DNA of 14,293 bases from JAFAQB01 sp045808425. GTDB taxonomy: Archaea > Thermoproteota > Nitrososphaeria > Nitrososphaerales > Nitrososphaeraceae. The stretch is from NCBI GenBank assembly GCA_045808425.1, contig JBJMFM010000160.1, forward strand, positions 1 to 14,293, in the 5' to 3' direction. A program made the position numbers and the translations under genes. The notes under the pieces are model-generated. The model did no database searches and was not told where the DNA came from. It saw only the letters and a program-made list of their open reading frames with translations. How positions within the stretch are numbered: the first letter of the stretch is position 1; each line of letters starts with the position of its first letter. Below, one piece after another: positions 6,875 through 13,749 of the stretch.

Positions 6875-7051
6875 ATGGGTTTGAATGATACTCCGAAAGC
6901 AAAGCAGTTTGGTGACAGTGTGTGTACTTGTAACATATGTGATCACAAGATAGCATCAGACTGCATAAAATCCAATTGCAATTGCTGTACTAATACTAAT
7001 CATTCCATGGTATTAGATGGAATAGAAGGATTTGCAAAGGCGCCGGAATGA
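6875..7051 (+). CDS. Cysteine-rich small protein, probable metal binder, 58 aa
   Basis: ATG 6875, TGA 7049-7051. Seven Cys and two His lie at C17, C19, C22, H24, C30, C35, C37, C38 and H43, giving C-x-C-x2-C-x-H-x5-C-x4-C-x-C-C-x4-H. Such density in 27 residues implies binding of more than one Zn or a metal cluster in a cytoplasmic protein without signal peptide. The C-terminal tail is LDGIEGFAKAPE. The damaged gene at 4395-4553 keeps the identical nine-ligand spacing. It ends 35 bp before the alpha/beta hydrolase on the same strand, and the two may share a transcript. No function is known to me for this type; metal storage, stress response or a regulatory finger are possibilities only. Confidence 0.65.
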   Translation: MGLNDTPKAKQFGDSVCTCNICDHKIASDCIKSNCNCCTNTNHSMVLDGIEGFAKAPE

Positions 7052-7086
7052 TGACAGTCCACTGACGTATAAAATAAAATTCTACT

Positions 7087-7824
7087 ATGAGCACTAGTAA
7101 TGATGATAAAGAAGAAAAACAAGGATATTATCATCAATTAGTCCATGTACCAGCAGCCAGTGGACAAGAAGTAGTATTAGAAGGTAATCTAAGCATTCCC
7201 AAAAATGCACAAGGAATAGTCATATTTGCTCATGGAAGTGGAAGCAGCAGACATAGTCCAAGAAATAGATATGTTGCACAAGTTCTTCAAAATGAAGGTA
7301 TTGCTACTCTACTGTTAGATCTGTTAACAGAGGAGGAAGAAGAAATTGATTTGCAAACACGACATCTTAGGTTTGATATAGGCTTGCTTGCTCAAAGACT
7401 AGTTGGAGCTACTGATTGGCTGAAACAAAACTCAGGAAGTAGGAATTTGAAGGTCGGATACTTTGGTGCAAGCACGGGTGCTGCAGCTGCGCTTGTAGCA
7501 GCAGCTGAACGTGCAAGTACCATCAATGCAATCGTGTCTAGGGGTGGAAGACCAGATTTAGCTGGAACTGATAATTTACAAAAGGTCCAAGCATCCACAC
7601 TTCTTATTGTTGGAGGAAATGATGTTCCTGTTATAGCTATGAATAAGCAAGCGTTAGATAAAATGCATATGTTAGAAGATAGCAATAACAACGATAGCGA
7701 GAAGAATAAGAATAAGAAGAAGCTAGTAATTGTACCAGGAGCTACACATCTGTTTGAAGAACCAGGAAAGCTTGAAGAAGTCGCTCGTCTTGCAGCTGAG
7801 TGGTTTTCTAACTATTTGAGATAA
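7087..7824 (+). CDS. Alpha/beta hydrolase of the dienelactone-hydrolase type
   Basis: 245 aa. The fold is clear: IVIFAHGSGSSRHSPRNRYV (oxyanion region, about 44-63), IATLLLDLLT (72-81), nucleophile elbow GYFGASTGAAAA with S129, acid D179 in LLIVGGNDVPV and base H221 in VPGATHLFEEPG. All three triad residues are present, so it should be active. It has no signal peptide. Close relatives are cytosolic hydrolases, often found alone or fused to a phosphoribosyltransferase in bacteria, with no settled natural substrate. An insertion rich in Asn and Lys (about 200-212) sits between the acid and the base and looks like a surface loop. ATG 7087 is preceded by GTATAAAAT only about 16 bp upstream, too close for a TATA box to this start, so transcription may come from the cysteine-rich gene upstream. 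Confidence 0.87.
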   Translation: MSTSNDDKEEKQGYYHQLVHVPAASGQEVVLEGNLSIPKNAQGIVIFAHGSGSSRHSPRNRYVAQVLQNEGIATLLLDLLTEEEEEIDLQTRHLRFDIGLLAQRLVGATDWLKQNSGSRNLKVGYFGASTGAAAALVAAAERASTINAIVSRGGRPDLAGTDNLQKVQASTLLIVGGNDVPVIAMNKQALDKMHMLEDSNNNDSEKNKNKKKLVIVPGATHLFEEPGKLEEVARLAAEWFSNYLR

Positions 7825-8142
7825 AGAATATATGCTCACTTTTGTCTACTTGTCAATAAATTGTAAAACACTATGAAGCATCAAAAATAGCAGAATGTTG
7901 GGGTCGTGGATTGATTAAAATTATTTGAATAATATGTCATCAAGGTCATGCTTAAAGATTTTATAAAAATTTTTGAAATGCGACAGATCTTAGGTAAGTA
8001 GGTATAGCCATTGGAAATCCCATCAAACAAAACATAAAAAGCTTGTATCAAAGTCTATGGGTTAACACGAATATAATATAGTATTATTTTATTATATGGC
8101 TCTTTCTTTTCTTTCCTTATTCAGTACACGTCTATATTTCAA
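7825..8142. other. Intergenic gap between convergent genes
   Basis: The 318 bases between the hydrolase stop and the secreted-protein stop hold no convincing gene. A 24-codon minus-strand frame (MFCLMGFPMAIPTYLRS start, near 8033-7959) is too short to call. The right end is strongly T-rich on the plus strand (8083-8120). Confidence 0.4.
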
Positions 8143-8376
8143 TCAATATTCAGCACACAATTTTTCTGCTAGTTCTTTACTTACTTTGGCACTTTGAAGA
8201 GCATGATTTCTAACAACTTTAGTACCATCAATAACATATTCCATACACTCTTCTTTATTCTTAAAACCCGTTCCCGCAAATGCTGAATTTGAAACCATAG
8301 TCATTGTTGCTATCGAAGCTGCTAAGACTATAGCTACTAATAGCAATCCTATCTTTATACTCATTACATTCTGCAT
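8143..8376 (-). CDS. Small secreted or membrane-anchored protein with two cysteines
   Basis: 77 aa from ATG 8376; the ATG four codons on (8364, MSIKIGLLL) fits the TATA-like box at 8391-8398 better. The N-terminus is a signal peptide: a short polar lead, hydrophobic GLLLVAIVLAASIAT and a likely cleavage site AFA before GTG (after residue 34 of the long form). The mature part is about 43 residues, charged, with C44 and C74 that could form a disulfide outside the membrane (NKEECMEYVIDGTKVV, KVSKELAEKLCAEY). Short secreted Cys-pair proteins of this sort recur in ammonia-oxidising archaea; function unknown. Confidence 0.7.
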   Translation of the reverse strand: MQNVMSIKIGLLLVAIVLAASIATMTMVSNSAFAGTGFKNKEECMEYVIDGTKVVRNHALQSAKVSKELAEKLCAEY

Positions 8377-8390
8377 GCAGACCTAAGTAT

Positions 8391-8398
8391 GATATAAA
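8391..8398 (-). promoter_or_regulatory. TATA box of the small secreted protein
   Basis: The minus strand reads TTTATATC. Its centre is about 30 bp from ATG 8364 and only 18 bp from ATG 8376, which supports the inner start; A/T-rich DNA at 8400-8411 could instead serve the outer one. Confidence 0.4.
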
Positions 8399-8647
8399 TT
8401 TTTTAAAATATACTGCATCTGCTTAACAATCTAACTATATGATTGCCCAGGTCAAATGATATTATTCAGTATTTTATCTATTACTTTTGTTAAATGTTTC
8501 CTTATTCACTAAATCCTGTATTGTGCCTTGAACCCATTCTAAAGCCTTTATTTGAATCAATAGCCTGTCATCACATCATTTGTTAAAAGTTGTCAAGTTC
8601 TCTGATTACAGCATTCTTAATCTAAGTAGTCATCTCTTTGTTTCGTC

Positions 8648-9403
8648 TTAGATATGCAGTTCTAATTCATGTTCATTCTTTTCTTCTTCAGTATTAAATT
8701 CTGAATCGCAATATCGGCATTTAATGTATGGAATAAGTCTAATAGGAATTGTATTGCTGTTATTATTTCCTTCTCTGTGTATGTTATTTACCTTATCATT
8801 GTTATTGGTTGAAGTAATCTTTTGTAAAGATATCATGGTAGTCTTCTGCTTATATTGTTCAATCAAATGCCCTAGAGTGTAATCCCATCCATGCTTTAAA
8901 GGTTCAAAATAGTCAGTTTCTGCTACTACCCTAATATAATCTTCATTAGGATTTGTTGCTGCAAGAAAAATATTGCTGTCATCTTTATCAGATGTTGCCA
9001 ATGTTTCTGAGTCTGGTGTTAATTTTATGGCAAATTGGTTTTGATGTCTATTAGTCCATAGTTGTATTTTTCTGTGTATTATATTTTGCTTGCTTGCTAT
9101 TGAATTTACTAATAATCCTTCTTCTTCAGCCTCAGGTTTTTTATCAAATACATTAGAAATATTTTGGATGGTGTTCGATTGCTGCCGTCTATTCAGAAAT
9201 ATGTATCCCTTGTCGGTTGTAATATAGATGCCACGTGCTTCAATGTAGTGTAATAACTCTCTGTCTACCATCTCTGCAGTAGTTCTTCTTAGCTGATCGT
9301 GAGACAGATATGTTTCTTGTATTATCTTATCTTTTGTGCATCCATTCCTACATGTCTCTAATATGTTAACCATAATCTCAGCAGATGGGTCATCCGTTGC
9401 CAT
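8648..9403 (-). CDS. Winged-helix protein with a C-terminal C2H2 zinc finger
   Basis: 251 aa. Residues about 5-75 form an archaeal winged helix: AEIMVNILETCRNGCTKDKI, then LSHDQLRRTTAEMVDRELL and a wing YIEARGIYITTDKGYIFLNRR. This is the fold of small archaeal transcription regulators. A long polar middle (about 75-225), including an Asn-rich stretch, follows. The last 25 residues are a C2H2 finger, CRYCDSEF to HELELH, with C229, C232, H245 and H250 (C-x2-C-x12-H-x4-H). The combination suggests a regulator with two nucleic-acid or protein contacts. A TATA box 25 bp before the ATG implies a leaderless mRNA. No target is evident from the neighbours. The winged-helix call rests on pattern; the finger is unambiguous. 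Confidence 0.82.
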   Translation of the reverse strand: MATDDPSAEIMVNILETCRNGCTKDKIIQETYLSHDQLRRTTAEMVDRELLHYIEARGIYITTDKGYIFLNRRQQSNTIQNISNVFDKKPEAEEEGLLVNSIASKQNIIHRKIQLWTNRHQNQFAIKLTPDSETLATSDKDDSNIFLAATNPNEDYIRVVAETDYFEPLKHGWDYTLGHLIEQYKQKTTMISLQKITSTNNNDKVNNIHREGNNNSNTIPIRLIPYIKCRYCDSEFNTEEEKNEHELELHI

Positions 9404-9423
9404 ATTCTGTAGTAGGATGACAA

Positions 9424-9431
9424 TAATAAAA
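9424..9431 (-). promoter_or_regulatory. TATA box of the winged-helix/zinc-finger gene
   Basis: TTTTATTA on the minus strand, centred about 25 bp before the ATG at 9403; consistent with a leaderless transcript. Confidence 0.45.
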
Positions 9432-9602
9432 CTATAATTATTCTATTCTAAAACGATACTCATACGTATTTGAGTGAAATATTGACTTTATGTCATATTT
9501 TCTATGAATCAAATGATAATCGTAGTAGATACATATGGCGCTATACGCTCTGAAGCTGACGTAATATTCAGATTTCAAAATAAAGAACATAATTGTATCT
9601 GA

Positions 9603-10043
9603 TTATGATTTTGATTTGGGACTGACTGCTAATGGCGTTATTAATGATGGGCTACTCGTGCTGGCAGTGTTAACAGCAGAACTAGCAGGGGTAAGGGTTT
9701 TACCCTTGGCGATATCAAGACAGTTTGTAACTACTTTATGAGTGAGACCTTCAGACTTGTTTGCGGTGTTTATACAACTGATAAGCGAGCTTACCTCCTT
9801 TTTGGTCAGAGTATTAGAGCTATGAGTAGCAGTAGCAGATGAAGAAGAAGATGGTGAAGGAATGCTGCCAAGAGTGGTAATACTATTGTTGTGGCCATTA
9901 TTGGCAGTACCGGTTTTCTTTGAAGCTGCAAACGCTGTATAAGAATGGTTAAAGATAGATGTTGCTACAAGTGCTAATGCTATCACTGATACTGCCATTA
10001 TGATAGCAGTAGAATTTTTGTTGTTTTGATTTGATGATGACAT
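9603..10043 (-). CDS. Secreted or anchored Ser/Thr-rich protein, 146 aa
   Basis: ATG at 10043, stop at 9603. A polar N-terminus (MSSSNQNNKNS) precedes a hydrophobic segment IIMAVSVIALALVATSIF (about 14-31) and a signal-peptidase-like site TAFAAS near residue 39. After it come a Gly/Asn/Ser linker with a run of serines (63-69), a compact region with KKEVSSLISCINTANKSEGL and VVTNCLDIAKGKT (C90 and C108, possibly a disulfide), and a Ser/Thr/Pro-rich tail ending PKSKS. The layout suits an extracytoplasmic, perhaps glycosylated, surface protein. It shares the design of the 77-aa protein at 8143 (signal peptide plus one Cys pair) but not its sequence. Function unknown. Confidence 0.68.
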   Translation of the reverse strand: MSSSNQNNKNSTAIIMAVSVIALALVATSIFNHSYTAFAASKKTGTANNGHNNSITTLGSIPSPSSSSSATATHSSNTLTKKEVSSLISCINTANKSEGLTHKVVTNCLDIAKGKTLTPASSAVNTASTSSPSLITPLAVSPKSKS

Positions 10044-10200
10044 AAAAAATAATATTATGTAGCTATTAATACTGCTTTGTTAGCTACTTAGAGATGATTA
10101 GTGAGTAAAGGATTACTTCTGCCTATAATAATTCTTTGACAAATACTGCATAGACTAAATCGATAAGTACATCCATGAGTAAAAGATCTTTGAATTCTTA

Positions 10201-10208
10201 ATTATAAA
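10201..10208 (+). promoter_or_regulatory. TATA box that selects the start at 10229
   Basis: ATTATAAA centred about 25 bp before ATG 10229. The ATG at 10236, which opens the long frame, is less well placed and lies in a different frame. Confidence 0.45.
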
Positions 10209-10228
10209 GACATTATCTATATGTACAT

Positions 10229-10457
10229 ATGAACAATGAGAATACAACAACTTCTGAGACATCTTCCAAGGAGAAACACGAAGACAAAAAAGATCTACAA
10301 ACCCCTTCCTGCAGAAACATCCATTGAAGATTCGACAAAATTAGACAGAGAAAAAAAGGTTGTAGTAGTAAAATCAGGAGAACCTGATGTCAAAATTTCT
10401 GATGCACAAGACCAGTCAGAAGAAACAAAAAGAGAAGACGATAATATTGGTCAGTAA
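10229..10457 (+). pseudogene. Small hydrophilic protein with a one-base frameshift
   Basis: The promoter-supported ATG at 10229 opens MNNENTTTSETSSKEKHEDK, which runs to a stop at about 10327. The frame downstream (AETSIEDSTKLDREKK, VVVVKSGEPDVKISDAQ, to TAA 10457) has the same Ser/Thr/Glu/Lys composition. Removing one C from the C4 run at 10302-10305 joins the two into a 75-residue, highly polar, acidic/basic protein. The alternative, a 73-aa protein from ATG 10236, would begin with an unusual Arg-rich lead and lacks the promoter spacing. There are no motifs, cysteines or membrane segments. Function unknown, probably disordered. The indel may be a sequencing error. Confidence 0.55.
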
Positions 10458-10571
10458 GGGCAGTAGCAATAACTATAGGTATTCATAATAAGTTCTTGGA
10501 TATGGTATCCACTAGTGTGTCATAATGGTGCTATTAATAAAGATCATTTACACATATGCACATTTTTCATT

Positions 10572-11733
10572 TCATCTTAGTATCTCATTTTCATTTTGTT
10601 TTAGTAATTGATTTATGAAAAAAGAACGACGCTTTCCAAAGCGTCTATTATCTTCATTATCTATTTTGGAATAAATAATGACAACAAAATCTAGTTCTTG
10701 AACTTTTCTACGTAAACGATTCTCTTCATTTATTGTTAGCGAGTCAGCTGCTTTGATACTCTTGCAGCAAGTCATCAGGTCTTGGTTTGTAATAGACATT
10801 ATCTAAATCTGTGCTATGTCCTAGCAGCATATTTCTAATGGTATCGTTCAACCTTGCATTGACAAAACTGGTGTTTACAAATTTCCTAAAGCCATAAGTT
10901 CTAGCGATTGCTTTTCTCTTCTTACCTGGTGTATCACCTTCTTTTAACTCTTCAATTGGCATTATACCAGCTACATGCAGCTTCTTTGTTAATGATAATG
11001 CAATAGCGTTTATTGTTATTTTCTTTGCATGCTTCTTTATTTGCTCCAAGTCGTTAATATCAAATTGCTCTCGAAACAAAGGTGATTTTTCTGTAAGTAT
11101 TTTGCCACAACGCTCTCTATATTGCAATTAGACTTCTATAGCTTGTGCTGCTTCAGGTGTTGTAAAACAAATATACTCTTCCTTTGTTCCAAAATAAAAG
11201 TAATTTGATATAAATTATATTTTTCAATTTTATGTAAATGCTCTAGCCGGATATCTGGAATAGCGCCTATTCTCATTCCTGTAGAAGCGAATAACATCAC
11301 TAAAGCTTTGGTTATTTGATCACAGAATTCTAAAAGATGACATATTTCCTGCGTTGTATAGGCTCTATCCTTCTTTCCTTTGATTTATTCAGGAATAAAC
11401 TTGCCTATCTTTTATCAAGAGTTACGTAATTCATTGAATAAAAGTACATTACAGCAATGATGTATTGCCGTATAGTGATAGCTGATACCTTCTTATCTTT
11501 TTCAAGTGTGATATGTAATCTATAATTTTTTTTCTGCATTACCAAAGGATCTTGAAAACTAAGAAGGTTGTTAATGTTTGTGATCTGCAAATAATGCATG
11601 AATCTTTTGATAGTACGAAAATATGATTGCGTGTATATTCACTTTTTATACTGTGGATAAAGTTGTCATAAGCATCGCCAGCTAGGATTAGATAAGTAGT
11701 GGTATTATTAGCAGTAGTATTTTCAGTTAACAT
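10572..11733 (-). pseudogene. Decayed archaeal tyrosine recombinase (integrase)
   Basis: Fragments in changing minus-strand frames rebuild one recombinase. N-terminal SAM-like domain: AYDNFIHSIKSEYTRN, shift, FRTIKRFMHYLQITNINNLL, then ITIRQYIIAVMYFYSMNYVT. Catalytic domain: shift, IGKFIPE, TAA, IKGKKDRAYTTQEI, LFASTGMRIGAIPDI (box-I Arg), shift near 11190, FGTKEEYICFTTPEAAQAIE, TAA, YRERCGKILTEKSPLFREQF, YGFRKFVNTSF (box II), MLLGHSTDLDNVYYKP (GH and nucleophile Tyr) and DDLLQEY. A last shift at about 10755-10765 leads to the usual tail SLTINEENRLRRKVQEL. At least four frameshifts and two stops make it inactive. Full length would be near 380 codons. Box II has Tyr where relatives usually have His. 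It differs in sequence from the relic at 1-238. Confidence 0.85.
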
Positions 11734-11770
11734 TTTTTCATTCTTCTTTCCTTTCTCTTTAGCTGCTGTA

Positions 11771-11780
11771 TTTTATATAA
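11771..11780 (+). promoter_or_regulatory. TATA box between the recombinase relic and the C2H2 gene
   Basis: TTTTATATAA is centred 27 bp before ATG 11803 on the plus strand. Because the core is nearly palindromic it may also have served the divergent recombinase, whose ATG at 11733 is about 42 bp away. Confidence 0.5.
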
Positions 11781-11802
11781 CAGCGAATATTAAAGCGTCT
11801 TT

Positions 11803-11928
11803 ATGAACTCAACAACAAAAGATGTAAGGTGTGAGCTATGCGGTATGACATTTACCACTCAGCAAGAGAAAGATGAACATAAGAAATTAGAACATAAGGA
11901 ACATAGAGGACCATCAGGTGTGGGTTAG
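11803..11928 (+). CDS. Tiny single C2H2 zinc-finger protein, 41 aa
   Basis: ATG 11803 to TAG 11926-11928, preceded by a well-spaced TATA box. The protein is little more than one finger: C10, C13, H26 and H31 (CELCGMTF core, then DEHKKLEH; C-x2-C-x12-H-x4-H), followed by KEHRGPSGVG. It is divergent from the recombinase relic and separated from it by 69 bp. The finger is of the same style as those at 253-420, in the 5812 gene and at the C-terminus of the 8648-9403 protein. Intact ligands and promoter favour a real gene. Role unknown. Confidence 0.68.
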   Translation: MNSTTKDVRCELCGMTFTTQQEKDEHKKLEHKEHRGPSGVG

Positions 11929-12202
11929 ATAGATGCATTACACCAAAAGCTGCATAGGAAGATCTAGTACACACTGACGGATTAGAAAACATACAATAGA
12001 TCTTGTTCTGGCGTCTTCTCTTATCCACATAAAATGTCGATTTGTCATCGATAGATATTATAGCAATATTTATGAAAGAATTAAGGAATATGAACTGTAC
12101 TCACATATAGTAGGACATCCAAAACTGACAGTCGGAGAACCCTATGGATGCATATATGTCTGATAAATTGGTAAGGCAACGGTGAGACTTGTTAGCAAAA
12201 AA
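11929..12202. other. Unassigned stretch with long open frames but no start
   Basis: No gene can be called. On the plus strand 11978-12163 is open for 61 codons without a Met (contains RYYSNIYERIKEYELYSH). On the minus strand a frame from about 12103 down through the C2H2 gene is open for about 90 codons and contains IISIDDKSTFYVDKRRRQ, faintly like a DDE-transposase aspartate segment. Both could be coincidence in AT-rich DNA. Confidence 0.3.
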
Positions 12203-12212
12203 TTTTTAAAAT
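12203..12212 (+). promoter_or_regulatory. TATA-like box of the truncated binding-protein gene
   Basis: TTTTTAAAAT centred about 28 bp before ATG 12236, consistent with that start rather than the GTG at 12182. Confidence 0.4.
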
Positions 12213-12235
12213 TGGGTGCTATTGTTTCTAGAACA

Positions 12236-12591
12236 ATGAGAAAAAATATCTACTCGATGATTCTAACCTTTATCATTATCAGTGTGACGACAGTAACGGC
12301 TGCCCTAGTACAGTTGGAGCAGTTCAAAACATCTCTTATTATGCTCTTGCATCTCTACAACCAAAAGAGAATGTAACCATCACAGCCCTTACCCAACGAC
12401 TGGGTAAAGAAGACATGGTGAAGGCGCTATTAATTGATGCTGTTAACAAATTAAGATCCAACCATCCTGACCTTGGAATTAATTTAAAGTATATTGAACT
12501 CCATGATCTACCACCTGCCGCTACGGAAGATCAGATGTTAAGGGCTATAACTAATGGCACACATATTGATATTATATCTTTAGACCTTGAA
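12236..12591 (+). pseudogene. N-terminus of a sugar-ABC-type substrate-binding protein, frameshifted and truncated
   Basis: From ATG 12236 a signal peptide is read (MRKNIYSMILTFIIISVTT, then VTAA). One missing base in the CCC run at 12303-12305 shifts the frame; with it restored the protein continues VTAAPSTVGAVQNISYYALA, then KENVTITALTQRLGKEDMV, NKLRSNHPDLGINLKYIEL, DQMLRAITNGTHIDIISLD and stops at TAG 12592-12594. ENVTITAL followed by LR-HPDL-I-L-Y and NGT-IDIISLD matches the start of extracellular solute-binding proteins of archaeal sugar ABC transporters, which normally continue into QIWLGEFA. Here about 119 of an expected roughly 400 or more residues remain, and the sequence ends at a breakpoint with another gene. 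No permease or ATPase gene is nearby. Confidence 0.65.
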
Positions 12592-12719
12592 TAGTATTGT
12601 TTACGAGTGAATCTTAACTTTGTTATGAGGACGCCAGTATCATTTTCTTGTGACAGTGCGATAGTCCTGAAAATCGATAGTGCTTTTTTGTCACAAATTA
12701 CAGATTTAGTGTGGTCCAT
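12588..12719 (-). pseudogene. N-terminal fragment of a winged-helix regulator
   Basis: From ATG 12719 on the minus strand: MDHTKSVICDKKALSIFRTI, then DTGVLITKLRFTRKQYYSR. The last segment is the recognition-helix region of a common thaumarchaeal winged-helix family (ITKLKLTRKQYYSRM is the usual form), which should continue with a second helix and a wing. Instead, after QYYSR the minus frame becomes the antisense of the binding-protein fragment and is meaningless. The open frame down to 12531 is therefore a chance extension. About 44 codons of true gene remain, too few for a complete DNA-binding domain. Confidence 0.6.
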
Positions 12720-13031
12720 GGAGCTCTAGGTATTTTTCTGGCGCTACGAGCAAATATCATAGTAAATATTCACTTTTGCTACTGCTATCAAACTAATAAG
12801 GACAGTGCCATAAATTGTCATGAAATTAACATTTTTGCTCATTTATAGCCAATAGGCATTAACCGTACTTAAGATATAGATGAAATTATGCACAAATTAA
12901 TCATAGTTCATGTGTACTAACTAGATGGCATTCAACTTACTCCACATCTACTCTAGCAAGTCACCCAACGCAGTCCCTCTCCTTTCATAGCTGCAACACT
13001 TAAGAATGCTATCGAAAGCTCAGAAAATACA
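12720..13031. other. Gap upstream of the 13032 gene
   Basis: No separate gene seen on either strand in these 312 bases. The frame of the next gene is already open from about 12963 (SPSPFIAATLKNAIESSENT in frame before its ATG), so a longer N-terminus lost to mutation is possible. Confidence 0.35.
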
Positions 13032-13474
13032 ATGAGTCTATTTCCAAATGAAGATATCTTAACTAGAGAAATTGAATCATGGAGAACCTTTGCAGCTAGT
13101 CTTAATTCAAAAGAATACAAACAATTATTCAATAAAATGCTGTCTGATTGCTATAGATATGCTAATGTAATAAATACTAAAGGAGAGCCTTTTCCTACTA
13201 ACTCGTTACTTATGTATTTATTGCTTTCACAGCAAAAAATGATAGATTGGCTCCGCGCAAACATTAGACCAACAGCCAGTCATGCTGCAGGGGTAAATAT
13301 TTTGCTTAATAAAAAAACTAGAAGAGTCTTTTTTTCTAAAGTGTTGTTCAGCATCAAGGAAAGTAAACAATCTATACTCCAGTTCTTTTTAACTTCAAAA
13401 CAAAGGAAATTGAATTTGGAGAAGACATGATTGCTGAAATAATGGTAAACGAGCTTGAACAACGTATGTCATAG
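13032..13474 (+). pseudogene. Hypothetical thaumarchaeal protein, probably frameshifted near its 3' end
   Basis: ATG 13032 opens MSLFPNEDILTREIESWRTF, then NSKEYKQLFNKMLSDCYRYA, INTKGEPFPTNSLLMYLLLS and QQKMIDWLRANI. This helical, soluble sequence resembles a recurrent thaumarchaeal hypothetical family (LFPNED, REIESW, KGEPFP and the final helix are its hallmarks as I recall them). The frame continues to a stop at 13430, 132 aa, but residues after about 90 are basic and less protein-like. A second frame, from about 13367 to TAG 13472-13474, reads TPVLFNFKTKEIEFGEDMIA and MVNELEQRMS, which looks like a genuine C-terminus and would need a one-base shift. So the 3' third is probably damaged. No function known. 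Confidence 0.5.
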
Positions 13475-13614
13475 ATGATGAATTTAGTAGTATCATAATG
13501 TCCATGAGTAAGACTATAACTCAACTGTTGGATTTTATGTTCCTTTTATACTTATTACCTTATGAAAGTTCGTCAACGAGTTATTTGCTCTTTTATTATT
13601 CATAACTTTGTAGA

Positions 13615-13749
13615 TTAGCTAAGGCTAAGAAGGCTTTCAATTTTGTTCTTACCTTGGTTCAAATCGATGCCTGATGCTTCGGCTGGATTTTTACCATCTG
13701 GATCTTCATGCGGTATGATTTTTAAAAGAGTAGGTGTATCAAACTTATT
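13615..13749 (-). pseudogene. Possible C-terminal gene fragment, family not recognised
   Basis: A minus-strand frame without a start codon reads FDTPTLLKIIPHEDPDGKNP, then AEASGIDLNQGKNKIESLLS and stops at TAA 13617-13615. Its composition is protein-like, unlike the flanking frames, but the 45 codons are bounded upstream by a stop, so at best it is the tail of a lost gene. Confidence 0.3.

Noticed and set aside
12182..12376. 64-aa protein from GTG 12182
   Set aside because: The TATA box supports ATG 12236, and the sequence after VTAA is out of frame with a clear solute-binding-protein N-terminus; the long frame is an artefact of a one-base deletion.
13652..13668. TTGGTTCAAATC, like a tRNA T-loop
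   Set aside because: The flanking bases do not pair into a five-base T stem and no acceptor, anticodon or D arm could be fitted; the stretch lies in a possible minus-strand coding fragment.
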